Program-made: the position numbers and the translations under genes
The notes under the pieces: model-generated
The model's database searches: none
What the model was told of the DNA's origin: nothing
What the model saw: the letters and a program-made list of their open reading frames with translations, nothing else
Assembly: GCF_019510245.1 (NCBI RefSeq)
Contig: NZ_JAEKKT010000122.1
Coordinates: forward strand, 1-64,000
Length of the DNA stretch: 64,000 nucleotides
DNA from: Streptomyces sp.
Lineage (GTDB): Bacteria; Actinomycetota; Actinomycetes; Streptomycetales; Streptomycetaceae
Direction: 5' to 3'
In this document: positions 52,949 to 62,062 of the stretch, piece by piece
How the letters are laid out: every line of letters begins with the position of its first letter
How positions within the stretch are numbered: position 1 is the first letter of the stretch

Positions 52949-53003
52949 GACGGGGCGCGTACAGCGAAGAGAGGCCGGCCGGCGAAGCGCAGTGCGCGGT
53001 GCG

Positions 53004-53036
53004 GGGCCGCCCGGGCGGTCGTGACCCGAGCGGCCC
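53004..53036. terminator. Possible bidirectional hairpin between convergent genes
   Basis: GGGCCGC (53004-53010) pairs with GCGGCCC (53030-53036), and CCGCCCGGGCGG inside is a 12-bp palindrome. It lies between the convergent kinase and solute-binding genes; modest strength. Confidence 0.35.
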
Positions 53037-53048
53037 TGTGCGGCGGGA

Positions 53049-54143
53049 TCAGCCGGTCGGTCCTGCCGGGGTGGTGGTGGTCTTGAAGCCCTCGGTCTTG
53101 TTGGCCTGGAGGGCGAAGTCGTTGGTGAACGTCTTGCTGAGGTCCACCGAGCCCTTCACGTTCCCGACGAGTTGCTCCGTGGCCAGGGAGGTCTTCGGGC
53201 CGCCGGCCGGCATGATGCCGTCGGGGAGGAACTGACCCTTGTCCTCGGTCAGGGCGGTGACGTAGTCGGCCTTGGTCACCAGCTGGTTCGACACGAACGA
53301 CGCGGGCAGCTTGTTCGCGATGTCGGCCGCGCTGTGGGTGTTGATCCAGTGCATGGTGGCGACGAGCGCGTCGACGACCTTCTGCACCGTGTCCTTGTGC
53401 GAGTCCACCCAGTCGGTGCGGGCGAGCACACTGGCCGCGGGGAAGGCACCGCCCATCGCCGCCGTGGCGCCCTGCGTGGTGGCCAGGTCGATCGCCGAGG
53501 TGCCGACGCCCTTCTTCTCGATCGCGGCGACCGTCGGCTGCGTCGTCATCACGCAGTCGACCTTGCCGTTCTGCAGGGCGGCGATGGCGGTGGAGCCCGC
53601 TCCGACCCCGATCCGGTGGAACTGGCTGGTCTTGACGCCCTTCTTGGCGGCGAGGAACTGGGTGAGTGTGTCGGTGCCCGAGCCCAGGTCGGTGACGCCG
53701 AGGGTCTTGCCCTTGAAGTCGGCGCCCGAGGTGACGCCCGACTTCTTGGTGCACATCTCCCGCTCGCCCGGTGCGCCGGAGAGCTGGACGACGTCCTCGA
53801 CCGCCTTGCCCTTGGCCTGGAACTCGATCGTGTGGTTGTACCAGGCGCCTGCCATGTCCACCTGCCCCGAGGCCATGGCCTCCTCCGCGCCGACACCGCC
53901 GTCCTGCTCCGTGCTCAGCTGGACGTCGACGCCGTACTTCTTGTAGAAGCCGAGGTTCTGGGCGAGCTGGTAGGGCAGGTAGATCTGCTTGTCGATACCG
54001 CCGACCATGAGCTTGACGTTCGGTGTGCCGCCGGAGCCGCTGCTCGCGGTGGTGCTGCCGGAGTTGCTGGAACAGGCGCTGACGGCGCCGAGGGCGAGAA
54101 CGGCGAGGAGAGACGCGGCGACGGTGGCGGGTCGTCTGGACAT
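53049..54143 (-). CDS. NMT1/SsuA-type ABC substrate-binding lipoprotein
   Basis: The 364-residue protein has a lipobox VSAC (Cys24) and a Ser/Gly linker, then a type II periplasmic-binding fold of the NMT1/THI5/SsuA/TauA group: LPYQLAQNLGFYKKYGVDVQ, GQVDMAGAWYNHTIEF, TLGVTDLGSGTDTLTQFL and GKVDCVMTTQPTVAA. Members bind sulfonates, nitrate, thiamin precursors or aromatic acids; the ligand here cannot be read from sequence. It is the third gene of an importer operon after the ATPase and permease, and lies convergent with the kinase at 51626. Confidence 0.85.
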   Translation of the reverse strand: MSRRPATVAASLLAVLALGAVSACSSNSGSTTASSGSGGTPNVKLMVGGIDKQIYLPYQLAQNLGFYKKYGVDVQLSTEQDGGVGAEEAMASGQVDMAGAWYNHTIEFQAKGKAVEDVVQLSGAPGEREMCTKKSGVTSGADFKGKTLGVTDLGSGTDTLTQFLAAKKGVKTSQFHRIGVGAGSTAIAALQNGKVDCVMTTQPTVAAIEKKGVGTSAIDLATTQGATAAMGGAFPAASVLARTDWVDSHKDTVQKVVDALVATMHWINTHSAADIANKLPASFVSNQLVTKADYVTALTEDKGQFLPDGIMPAGGPKTSLATEQLVGNVKGSVDLSKTFTNDFALQANKTEGFKTTTTPAGPTG

Positions 54144-54204
54144 GGCTGGCCACATTCCTTTTCTGAGGTGGAACAGAGGAGAGCGGGGGAGGGGAGGGGC
54201 CGGG

Positions 54205-55086
54205 TCAGAGGGCGTTCGACGCCTCGGACGGGGCCGGCGGGCGCCAGGACAGCAGCCGGTGTTCGAGCTTGCCGATCACCCACTCGGCGCCGAGCACGAT
54301 GACCGAGATGACGAGCATCGTGGCGAACACGCCGTTGGGGTCGAAGTTGTTCTGCGCGGTCTTGATGACCAGGCCGAGGCCGCTCTGCGCGCCGAGCACC
54401 TCCCCGACCAGCGCGCCGACGATCGCGAAGCCGAAGGCGCTGTGCAGGCTGGCGATGATCCACGTGAGCGCGGAGGGCACGGTGACGTGCCGGATGATCT
54501 GCAGCTGGGAGGCGCCGAGCACCCTGGCGTTGGCGAGGATGTTGCGGTCGACCTCGCGCACGCCCTGGAAGGCGTTGAAGAAGACGATGAAGAACACCAG
54601 CACCGCGGCGAGCAGGATCTTCGGCAGCACGCCGATGCCGAACGCGACGATGAAGATCGAGCCGAGGACGATCCGCGGGATCGCGTTGACCATCTTGATG
54701 TAGGGCCCGAGGACGTCGGCGAGGAAGCGGCTCTGGCCCAGCGCGACACCGAAGACCACTCCGGTGAGGGCCCCGAGGGCGAAGCCGACCAGCGCTTCCT
54801 GGATCGTCGTCCAGATGTTGGCGTAGAAGGACCCGAACTCGGTGCCGTGCCGGAAGAGGTCGACGAGCCGTCTGGCGATGCCCGAGGGCTGCCCGAAGAA
54901 GAACGGGTCGACGATCCCCCAGGTGGTGAACGCCTGCCAGCCGCCGATGACGAGGACCGCGAGACCGACGCGGCCCGCCCACACCAGGGCGACGCGGCGC
55001 CGGCGGGCGCGCTTGGCGGCGGCCCCGGCCGAGAGCGGTGTGCCGCTCTTGAGGGGAGCGGGGGATACAGCGGACGTCGTGCTCAT
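54205..55086 (-). CDS. ABC importer permease (SsuC-like)
   Basis: The 293-residue protein has six helices and the BPD_transp_1 EAA-type loop (ANARVLGASQLQIIRHVTVP). It forms the membrane channel for the substrate-binding lipoprotein and overlaps the ATPase stop codon upstream (ATGA). N-terminal 35 residues are polar and basic. Confidence 0.9.
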   Translation of the reverse strand: MSTTSAVSPAPLKSGTPLSAGAAAKRARRRRVALVWAGRVGLAVLVIGGWQAFTTWGIVDPFFFGQPSGIARRLVDLFRHGTEFGSFYANIWTTIQEALVGFALGALTGVVFGVALGQSRFLADVLGPYIKMVNAIPRIVLGSIFIVAFGIGVLPKILLAAVLVFFIVFFNAFQGVREVDRNILANARVLGASQLQIIRHVTVPSALTWIIASLHSAFGFAIVGALVGEVLGAQSGLGLVIKTAQNNFDPNGVFATMLVISVIVLGAEWVIGKLEHRLLSWRPPAPSEASNAL

Positions 55087-55943
55087 GCGGTACCTCCTGC
55101 GGTGCGTGCGTAGGCGCGCTCCACCTCCTCGCGCAGCGAGTTCCAGATCTGGTGCTGAAGTTCGATGAAGCGGGGCTGGAAGCGGATCTCCTGGACCGAG
55201 CCGCGCGGGCGCGGCAGGTCGATGTCGAAGACCGCCTTGACCGACCCGGGGCTGGACGTCATGACGACGACCCGGTCGGCGAGCGCCACGGCCTCGTCGA
55301 GGTCGTGGGTGATGAAGATGACCGACGGCCGGATCTGCTCCCACAGACCGAGCAGTTCGGTCGACATGATTGCTTTGGTCTGCACGTCCAGGGCACCGAA
55401 CGGCTCGTCCATGATCAGGATCCGGGGTTCGTTGATCAGCGCCGCGGCCATCGCCACGCGCTTGCGCATGCCGCCGGAGAGCTGGTGCGGGTAGCGGTCC
55501 TCGAACCCCGCGAGGCCCACCCGGCGCAACCAGTCGCGTGCCGAGACCTGGGCCTGCTGCTTGGGCACCCCGCGGAAGACCGGGCCCATCAGCACGTTGC
55601 CGAGGACCGTCTTCCAGGGCAGCAGGGCGTCTGCCTGGAACATGAAGCTGACGCCGTCGGTGACGCCGTCCACCTCGCGGCCGCCGACCCGGACCGAGCC
55701 CTCGCTGGGCCGGTCGAGCCCGGACACCATGCCCAGCGTCGTCGACTTGCCGCATCCGGTCGGGCCCACCACCGCGCAGAACTGGCCGGGCTCCACGGTG
55801 AACGAAACGTCCTGCAGTGCCGTGAACACCTCGCCGGCTGGAGTCAGAAATCGTTTGGTGAGCCCGGAAATCTCGACTCGCGCGCTGTCCTGGCCGGCTG
55901 TCTCGGCGACCGGGTCCACCGCGGCATCGTTTCGCGAAGCCAT
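55083..55943 (-). CDS. ABC importer ATP-binding protein (SsuB-like)
   Basis: The 286-residue ATPase has Walker A GPTGCGKSTTLGMVSGL, signature QLSGGMRKRVAMAAAL, Walker B ILIMDEPFGALD and FITHDLDEAVALADR. It energises the permease downstream. A TAGCGT -10 hexamer at 55987-55992 leaves a 43-nt leader before the ATG. The operon order ATPase-permease-binding protein differs from the usual binding-protein-first order of sulfonate operons. Confidence 0.92.
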   Translation of the reverse strand: MASRNDAAVDPVAETAGQDSARVEISGLTKRFLTPAGEVFTALQDVSFTVEPGQFCAVVGPTGCGKSTTLGMVSGLDRPSEGSVRVGGREVDGVTDGVSFMFQADALLPWKTVLGNVLMGPVFRGVPKQQAQVSARDWLRRVGLAGFEDRYPHQLSGGMRKRVAMAAALINEPRILIMDEPFGALDVQTKAIMSTELLGLWEQIRPSVIFITHDLDEAVALADRVVVMTSSPGSVKAVFDIDLPRPRGSVQEIRFQPRFIELQHQIWNSLREEVERAYARTAGGTA

Positions 55944-56034
55944 CTGAGGCCGTCTCCTTCCTGCCCTCGGGGGTCGAGGAAGGCAGACGCTAGAGGCCGC
56001 CGGGTGTTACGTCGCCGTTTCATCCGTATCTCGC

Positions 56035-56050
56035 GTTAGCCGTGTTAGCC
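56035..56050. promoter_or_regulatory. GTTAGCC direct repeat between CitA-type system and ABC importer
   Basis: GTTAGCC (56035-56041) and GTTAGCC (56044-56050), start-to-start spacing 9 bp, in the 234-bp divergent region. Candidate target of the regulator at 57872, upstream of the importer promoter. Confidence 0.5.
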
Positions 56051-56177
56051 AGGGTTCTGCTCGTTCTGCTCAGCGGGCCGGGGGTGGGCAGAAGACCGAT
56101 GGCAGGGGCACAATCACGCCACCACGGGTACGGCGCAGGGGCCGCGCCCGGCAGTCGCACGGCAGGCAGAGACACCT

Positions 56178-57875
56178 GTGAAACCCATCTGTATCCCGAT
56201 CATCGGCCGCGGCGGGAAGGGGAGGCTCTCCGCGCGGATTCTGGCCAACCAGATGGTCATCCTGGCGCTGACCGGGCTGATCGGTTTCGTGCTGTTCGCC
56301 TTCGCGCAGCGGGGCGAGATCGACCGCGCCTACGAGCAGCGGGCGCTGGACATCGCGCAGACCACGGCGGCCGATCCGCAGATCCGGCAGGCCATGCAGG
56401 ACGGGGGCGGCCGTGACGTGGTGCAGACCGTGGCCGAAAGGATCCGAAAGGCGTCGGGCGCGTCGTACGTGGTCGTGCTCGACCTGCGCGGCTTCCGCCA
56501 CTCCCACCCCGACCCGGCGCTGATCGGCGAACCGACGGGTGATCAGATCGTGGTGCTGGACGGCAGGACCCACGTGGGCACCGACCAGGGTGCGACCGGG
56601 CGTTCCGCCAACGGCAAGGCTCCGCTGTACGGGCCCGCCGGCAAGCTGGTCGGCGAGGTGTCCGCGGGCATTCCCGAGCACTACGTGCTGGGCGAGCTGT
56701 GGCGCGAGCTGCCGACCTTCGGCCTGTACAGCGCCATCGCCGTCGCGCTCGGCTCGGCGGCCGCGTTCCTGCTGGCCAGGCGGCTCAAGCGAACGACGTT
56801 CGGGCTGGAACTGGAGGAGATCGCCGGGTTGCTGCAGGACCGCGAGGCGATGCTGCACGGCATCCGTGAGGGAGTCGTCGCCTTCGACCCCGACGGCAGG
56901 ATCACGGTGGTCAACGATGAGGCCCGCGACCTGCTCGGCCTGGGCACCGCCCTGGGGTGCACGCTGGAGGAGGTGCTGCCGGACGGGCGGCTGCGCCGCG
57001 CCCTGGACGGCACCCTGTCGGGCAGCGACATCAGCGTGCTCACCCACGACCACTGCCTGGTGGTCAACCGGATGCCGGTGGCCCTGCACGGCCGGGAACT
57101 GGGCGCGGTGGTCACCGTGCGCGACCGTACCGAGCTCATCGGGCTGCTGCGCGAACTGGACTCGGTGCGCGGGTTGACCGACGCGTTGCGCGCCCAGCAG
57201 CACGAGTTCACCAACCGGATGCACACGGTGGCCGGGCTGCTGGACATCGGCGACCACGACGCCGCCTACGAGTTCGCCGTCGAGACGGCCGGCGCAGAGC
57301 AGGCGCTGACCGAGTCGGTGCGGGAACGGATCGGTAACCCGCTGCTCGTGGGGCTGATCGTCGCCAAGATCACGGTGGCCGCGGAGCGCGGGGTGCGGAT
57401 CGTCCTCAGCGACGACTCCGCCCTGGGCGAGGACCCGCCGCATCTGCGCCGGCTGCTGACGATCGTCGGCAATCTGCTGGACAACGCGATCGACGCGTCG
57501 GCGACCGGACCGGCGCCTGCGGGCGGTGCCGAGGTGCGGCTGTCGCTGATCGAGGCCGTCGACGTGGTACGGGTGGAGGTGGCCGACACCGGTCCGGGCA
57601 TCCCGCCGGGCACCGCCGAGTCGATCTTCGAGGACGGCTGGTCGACTCGCCCGGACCGGGGCACCGCCCGGCGCGGCCTCGGACTCGCTCTCGTCCACAG
57701 GCTGGTGCAGCGGCACGACGGCACGATCACGGTCAGCGAGGGGCCGGGTGCGGTCTTCACCGTGACGTTGCCGGTGCCCGACACTGCCCTGGCCCCGCAA
57801 GGCGCCCTGTTCACGACGGCTCCGCCGGTGCCGGTCGGCGCGGGTGACGGCATCGCAGGAGGTGACCGCTGGTGA
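56178..57875 (+). CDS. CitA/DcuS-type sensor histidine kinase
   Basis: The 565-residue kinase has a helix at residues 20-45, an outside PDC/CitA-like domain (DIAQTTAADPQIRQAM, then VVLDLRGFRHSHPDP and IGEPTGDQIVVLDG), a second helix near residue 180-198, a PAS domain (HGIREGVVAFDPDGRITVVN), and the SPOB-type dimerisation region with His342 in RAQQHEFTNRMHTVAGLL. The ATPase has IVGNLLDNAIDAS, DTGPGIPPG and RGLGLALVHRLVQRHDG. The family senses di- or tricarboxylates. GTG start. It overlaps the regulator gene (GTGA). Confidence 0.92.
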   Translation: MKPICIPIIGRGGKGRLSARILANQMVILALTGLIGFVLFAFAQRGEIDRAYEQRALDIAQTTAADPQIRQAMQDGGGRDVVQTVAERIRKASGASYVVVLDLRGFRHSHPDPALIGEPTGDQIVVLDGRTHVGTDQGATGRSANGKAPLYGPAGKLVGEVSAGIPEHYVLGELWRELPTFGLYSAIAVALGSAAAFLLARRLKRTTFGLELEEIAGLLQDREAMLHGIREGVVAFDPDGRITVVNDEARDLLGLGTALGCTLEEVLPDGRLRRALDGTLSGSDISVLTHDHCLVVNRMPVALHGRELGAVVTVRDRTELIGLLRELDSVRGLTDALRAQQHEFTNRMHTVAGLLDIGDHDAAYEFAVETAGAEQALTESVRERIGNPLLVGLIVAKITVAAERGVRIVLSDDSALGEDPPHLRRLLTIVGNLLDNAIDASATGPAPAGGAEVRLSLIEAVDVVRVEVADTGPGIPPGTAESIFEDGWSTRPDRGTARRGLGLALVHRLVQRHDGTITVSEGPGAVFTVTLPVPDTALAPQGALFTTAPPVPVGAGDGIAGGDRW

Positions 57876-58561
57876 TCCGGATCCTGGTGGTGGACGACGA
57901 CTTCCGGGTCAGCCGTGTCCACTGCGACTACGCGTCCCGCGTCAAGGGCTTCGAGGTGGTCGGCCAGGCGGCGACCGTGGCCGCGGCGCTGGACGCGGTA
58001 CGCGATCTCCACCCGGACCTGCTGCTGCTCGACGTCTTCCTGCCGGACGGCAGCGGACTCGACGTACTGCGCCGGCTGAGCGGAGACGAGGGCGGCGACC
58101 GTCCCGACGCCATCATGATCACCGCAGACCGGGACATCACCTCGGTGCGGATCGCGATGAAGCTCGGTGCCGTCGGCTACCTGGTCAAGCCCTTCGGCGC
58201 GCCTGATCTCGCCGAGCGGCTCACCGCCTACCGCGAACTCCAGCACCGCATGGACGCCCTGGGTACGGTCCCGGAGACCGAACAGGCCGATGTGGACGCC
58301 CTGTTCAGTGCCGCCCGCCCGCCGGCCGTGCCCCGTGTCCCGGCCAAGGGCCACTCCGCGCCGACGCTCGCCCTGCTGCACCAGACCCTTCGCACCGCGC
58401 ACGACGCCCTGTCGGCAGCGGAGACCGCCGAACGCACCGGGGTCTCCCGTGCCACGGCTCAGCGGTATCTCTCCTACCTGGTCAAGGAGGGCATGGTCCG
58501 GCTCGAACTGCGCTATGGAGCCACCGGACGTCCCGAGCACCGTTACCGCGTCGTGCATTGA
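57872..58561 (+). CDS. CitB/DcuR-type response regulator
   Basis: The 229-residue protein has a receiver with Asp54 in LLLLDVFLPDGSG and Lys in GYLVKPFGAPDL, then a C-terminal winged-helix-like region (AETAERTGVSRATAQRYLSY, LVKEGMVRLELRYG) rather than an OmpR domain. AGGAGG precedes the GTG at a good distance. It probably activates the divergent ABC importer when the sensor detects an organic acid. Confidence 0.92.
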   Translation: MIRILVVDDDFRVSRVHCDYASRVKGFEVVGQAATVAAALDAVRDLHPDLLLLDVFLPDGSGLDVLRRLSGDEGGDRPDAIMITADRDITSVRIAMKLGAVGYLVKPFGAPDLAERLTAYRELQHRMDALGTVPETEQADVDALFSAARPPAVPRVPAKGHSAPTLALLHQTLRTAHDALSAAETAERTGVSRATAQRYLSYLVKEGMVRLELRYGATGRPEHRYRVVH

Positions 58562-58565
58562 ACGG

Positions 58566-58856
58566 TCAGGGCAGGGTGGCGGGACTGAGCCCCGGGGTGT
58601 CGTGGGCGGCGCGGGGGTGGGACAGGGCGAGGTAGCCGACCAGCGCGGCGCACACCAGCGCGGCGAGGATCGCCGTGGTGCCGAAGCCGAGGCCGATACC
58701 GAGCGGCCTGTCCATGCCCAGCCAGTCGGCGAGTGAGGTGCCGAGGGGGCGGGTGAGGACGTAGGAGGCCCAGAACGCGGCGATGGCGTTGAGCCCGGCG
58801 AAGCGGTGCAGCAGCCACGGCACGAGGATCGCCGCGCCGAACAGCAGCGCGGAGTT
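58566..58856 (-). pseudogene. C-terminal fragment of a fourth COG4705 gene
   Basis: The minus-strand frame gives about 95 residues with two helices and the family motif FWASYVLTRPLGTSLADWL, followed by LVCAALVGYLALSHPRAA. The N-terminal half is missing; the frame runs straight into unrelated sequence at 58856, where the plus-strand kinase fragment begins. It is the same family as the triplet at 42.4-45.7 kb. Confidence 0.65.
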
Positions 58857-58864
58857 CGTCGCCC

Positions 58865-59405
58865 TCGCCGAGGCCGCAGCGGCCACGACGGCGGCCGATC
58901 CGGACGGCGCCCGCGACAGGATGCTCCAGGCCGCCTCGACCGGCCGGCAGTCCCTGACCGGCATGCGCCGCCTGCTCGGCGTCCTGCGGGCGGACGACGG
59001 AGCCGACCGGGCACCGCAGCCGGCCCTGGGCTCGCTCAAGACCCTGGTGGACGAGACCCGCCGCACCGGCCTGGACGTCCGGCTGACCGAGACCGGCACT
59101 GAGCAGCAGCTGGACGCCGAAGTGCAGACCACGCTCTTCCGGATCGTGCAGGAGTCACTCACGAACGTCGTCAAGCATGCGCCGGAGGCGTCGACGGTCG
59201 ACATCGTCCTGCACCGCGGTTCCTCCAGGGTCGCCTTCACCGTCAACGACGACGGCGGCCCGGCCCCGGCACCCGCCCGCGCACCGGCAACGGCCTGACC
59301 GGGATGCGGGAGCGAGTCGCCCTGTTCGACGGCGACCTGACCGTGGGACCCACCACCACGGGCTGGACGGTCTGCGGCGAGCTGAAGCTGAGCGAGCCGC
59401 GATGA
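58865..59405 (+). pseudogene. NarL-type histidine kinase, N-terminally deleted and frameshifted
   Basis: The frame retains LQAASTGRQSLTGMRRLLGVLRADD and FRIVQESLTNVVKHAPEAS, which are the HisKA_3 tail and the HATPase start of a NarL-type kinase. Near 59262 the frame shifts; the other frame ends GLTGMRERVALFDGDLTVGP, the expected C-terminus. The sensor part and phospho-His are gone, so it cannot signal. Confidence 0.7.
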
Positions 59406-59554
59406 CGAACGCGGAGATCGCCCGGTACCTCCGCCTCACGGAGGCCACCGTCAAGACCCACATCACGCGCATCCTGGCCAAGCTGCAACTCCGCGACCGG
59501 GTCCAAGTGGTGATCTTCGCCTATGAACACCAGCTGCGCCCGCACGGAGTCTGA
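59402..59554 (+). pseudogene. LuxR-type DNA-binding domain fragment (50 aa)
   Basis: An ATG overlaps the kinase stop codon (ATGA) and opens MTNAEIARYLRLTEATVKTH, the LuxR HTH, through LQLRDRVQVVIFAYEH to a stop. The receiver domain is missing. Deletion between the regulator's own start region and its HTH would give this structure. It could make an HTH-only peptide, but it is most likely debris. Confidence 0.65.
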
Positions 59555-59629
59555 CCGCTTGCGCCCGTGAGGCGGCGGTAAGAGTTGGACGCCTTCCCGG
59601 TGGGTGGTTTCACGCAAACCGCTTACCGA

Positions 59630-59643
59630 CTACAGCCTTGTAG
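59630..59643. promoter_or_regulatory. BlaI-like dyad with 4-bp centre
   Basis: CTACAGCCTTGTAG: the same arms as operators A-E but one extra base in the centre, 170 bp before the GT-C-type gene at 59814. Weak candidate. Confidence 0.3.
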
Positions 59644-59813
59644 ACGTCAGGTGAACTGTAGATGATCGAAACGGGGCGTCTGTTCGTCCCTGCCCTGAAC
59701 GGCGGAAGCGTGACCTTCACGTCGGGGCGGTCGGACGAACCTCCGGCTTGGCGCAACCTCGCCCGGACACATGCGGTTGCCGCCCCACGGAGGCGAGGCA
59801 GAGGAGGCAGTCC

Positions 59814-61565
59814 TTGGCAGGCACCCATCCCGGCGGAGTGGGCGGAGTGGGCGTCGAGACCCGTCGTCGTGCCGCACTGCCCCCGACCGGAGCCTCAGCC
59901 CTCGGGGTCCCGGACGGCGGGCCCCAGCAGTGGCACCGGGGTATGACGCTGGTGGCCACGATCAGCCTGTTCATCGGCACGCGCGCCGCCTGGACGACCG
60001 CGATGGCGACGCGTCCGCCGGTCGCCGCCGTCATCTCCGCCTGCTACGCCTCGATCCTCGTCTGCGCCGTCCTCGTCCTCCTCGTACGCAGCCGGCCGGC
60101 ACTGATCAGGGTCGACGCGGCGGTACTGGTCACCGCCGTCGCGCTGGTGATCTGCGGCTACCTGCTCGACCACACGGGCGCGGACGAAGCCGCGCTGACC
60201 TCCCAGGCCGCGAACCAGATCCTGCACGGCCGGCCGGTCTACGGCCAACCGTGGCCCTGGTTGTTCGACACGCACGGCGTCGGGATCACCAAGACGATGT
60301 CCGGCGGCGCCGACTACACGTACGGTTATCCGCCGCTGACGGCCCTGCTGGCGGCACCGGTGCACGCCGTCCTCCACTCGACGGCTGCCGCGACCCTGGT
60401 CCCCACCGTCGCGCTGCTGGCCTCCTCGGTCCTGCTGTGGTTCCTGCTGCCGGCGCCCTGGCGATCCGCCGGAACGGCCGTCTGCCTCGGCTTCGGCCTC
60501 CTGCCCCACTACGCCTACGCCGGCTACCCGGCCGTCACGGCCCTCGCCCTGCTCGTCCCCGTCGTGGTCCGCTGGTCCCGCACCGGCGAGGGCGGCTACC
60601 TCGGGGCAGGGGGCGTACTGCGGGCCGCCTGCCTGGGTGCCGCCTGCGCCGCCCAGCAACTCGCCTGGTTCCTCGTACCGTTCCTCCTGATCGGCCTGTA
60701 CGCCGTCCGGCGCGGTGAACTCGGCCCCCGGCGCGCCCTGTCGGTCACCGCCCGCTACACGGCCACCGCCGCACTCACCTGGTCCGCGGCCGACGCGTAC
60801 TTCGCCGTCCAGGACTTCTCCGGCTGGCTGCACGGCATCCTGCTGCCACTCGACCAGAAGGCGATCCTGCACGGCCAGGGCGTGATGGGCATCTCCTACT
60901 ACTTCACCGACGGCAGCAGCCGCCTCGACTTCTACTCGTACGGCAGCCGGCTGCTCCTGCTCGGCCTGCTCGCGGCCACGCTGCTGTTCGTCCGGCGGCT
61001 CGGCCCGGCTCTCACCGTCCTGCCGTGGCTCGCGTTCTACCTCGCCACCCGCTCCCAGGACGGCTACTTCCTGATGATGACCCCGCTGTGGCTGGCGGCC
61101 GCCGCCACCGTCCCGGCCGCCGCGTTCGCCACCGCCTGGCAGCCACACCTGCCCCGCCTCACCGGCCGCCGCGCCAAGGCCGTCATCGCGGCCGGCCTGC
61201 TCGCCCCCGCCCTCGCATGCGTCGTGATCGCCGCCGCGAGCCCACCGCCGCTGCGCATGAGCCTCACGCCGCACTTCGCCGGGCACGGGCCGCGTGCCGG
61301 TGTCACCGCCATCGACGTCCGGGCCTTCAACACCACAGGAACGGCGCTCGAGCCCCACTTCGCGAGCCGAACCGGCCAGGGCGCCTCCAACTGGTGGACC
61401 ATCGCCTCGGGCCCGGCCGTGCTGGCCCCGCACGCCTCCGCCGACTACCGGGTGAAGCCCGAGGGGGGATTCCGCGCGGTGCCCGGTGGCCACGGACCGG
61501 GAAGCTACCTCATCGCCGTCACCGGCACCCCGATGACGATCACCTCCGCCCGCATCCCCCAGTGA
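59814..61565 (+). CDS. Polytopic membrane protein, GT-C/GT87-like
   Basis: The 583-residue protein has about 10-12 helices and an outside C-terminal domain of about 110 residues. The first loop holds QAANQILHGRPVYGQPWPWL and YTYGYPPLTALLAAPVHAVL, which resembles the N-P-Y...YPP pattern of GT87/GT-C glycosyltransferases. I chose the TTG at 59814 because AGGAGG lies 4 nt upstream; the ATG at 59943 lacks a comparable site. The N-terminal 40 residues before the first helix are polar and Gly/Pro-rich. The donor and acceptor are unknown. Confidence 0.65.
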   Translation: MAGTHPGGVGGVGVETRRRAALPPTGASALGVPDGGPQQWHRGMTLVATISLFIGTRAAWTTAMATRPPVAAVISACYASILVCAVLVLLVRSRPALIRVDAAVLVTAVALVICGYLLDHTGADEAALTSQAANQILHGRPVYGQPWPWLFDTHGVGITKTMSGGADYTYGYPPLTALLAAPVHAVLHSTAAATLVPTVALLASSVLLWFLLPAPWRSAGTAVCLGFGLLPHYAYAGYPAVTALALLVPVVVRWSRTGEGGYLGAGGVLRAACLGAACAAQQLAWFLVPFLLIGLYAVRRGELGPRRALSVTARYTATAALTWSAADAYFAVQDFSGWLHGILLPLDQKAILHGQGVMGISYYFTDGSSRLDFYSYGSRLLLLGLLAATLLFVRRLGPALTVLPWLAFYLATRSQDGYFLMMTPLWLAAAATVPAAAFATAWQPHLPRLTGRRAKAVIAAGLLAPALACVVIAAASPPPLRMSLTPHFAGHGPRAGVTAIDVRAFNTTGTALEPHFASRTGQGASNWWTIASGPAVLAPHASADYRVKPEGGFRAVPGGHGPGSYLIAVTGTPMTITSARIPQ

Positions 61566-61981
61566 CTCGGAGCCAGTCCTTCCGCTTGGTGTGTGGGAGA
61601 AGTCCATGCCGTAGACCGTCCCGACCGGGGGCGGGGCGAACAGAATCGCCGCCCACGACGAGATCTTCTCGAAGTCGTCTACTGGGGGGCGCTGACCTGT
61701 GACGATGCGGCCACCGGTGCCTCTGGCCCGCGCAGACGAGTCTTTCGGTGTCTTTCAGGACCGTCTGGCGTTACGCAGCCGATTCTCCCCACGCGCTCCC
61801 CAGACGCGCTCATACTCCCCAGATCCTCCCCAGCGAAGGCCCCGACGACGGCACGGCAGACGCGAGTCCGATGCCCGTCTGGTGACGTGCGGTCGGGCGT
61901 CAGAATGAAGATCAGGCGTTCGTGGTCCGCACTGGAAGTGCGACGCGGGGTACTTGGCGCTGCCAGTTGGCTGTTATCGCT
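61566..61981. other. 416-bp region with no recognisable gene
   Basis: No open frame translates to a known family. Several copies of TCCCCAG appear near 61790-61845 without a regular period. GC content and codon bias look lower than in the neighbouring genes, so it may be remnant DNA of the RHS locus. Confidence 0.4.
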
Positions 61982-62028
61982 GCGGGGTCGATGCGGCCCG
62001 GGGTGGAAGCGGGCTGCATCGACCCCGC
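61982..62028 (-). terminator. Terminator downstream of RHS immunity-type gene
   Basis: GCGGGGTCGATGC (61982-61994) and GCATCGACCCCGC (62016-62028) make a 13-bp perfect stem with a 21-nt loop, 34 bp after the stop codon of the minus-strand gene at 62063. Confidence 0.75.
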
Positions 62029-62062
62029 GCAGGGTCTTGCTGCTACCTACTGCGCTTGTCTC

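Noticed and set aside
61790..61845. Repeated TCCCCAG segments suggesting an array
   Set aside because: Spacing is irregular and there is no conserved spacer length, so it is treated as low-complexity DNA.
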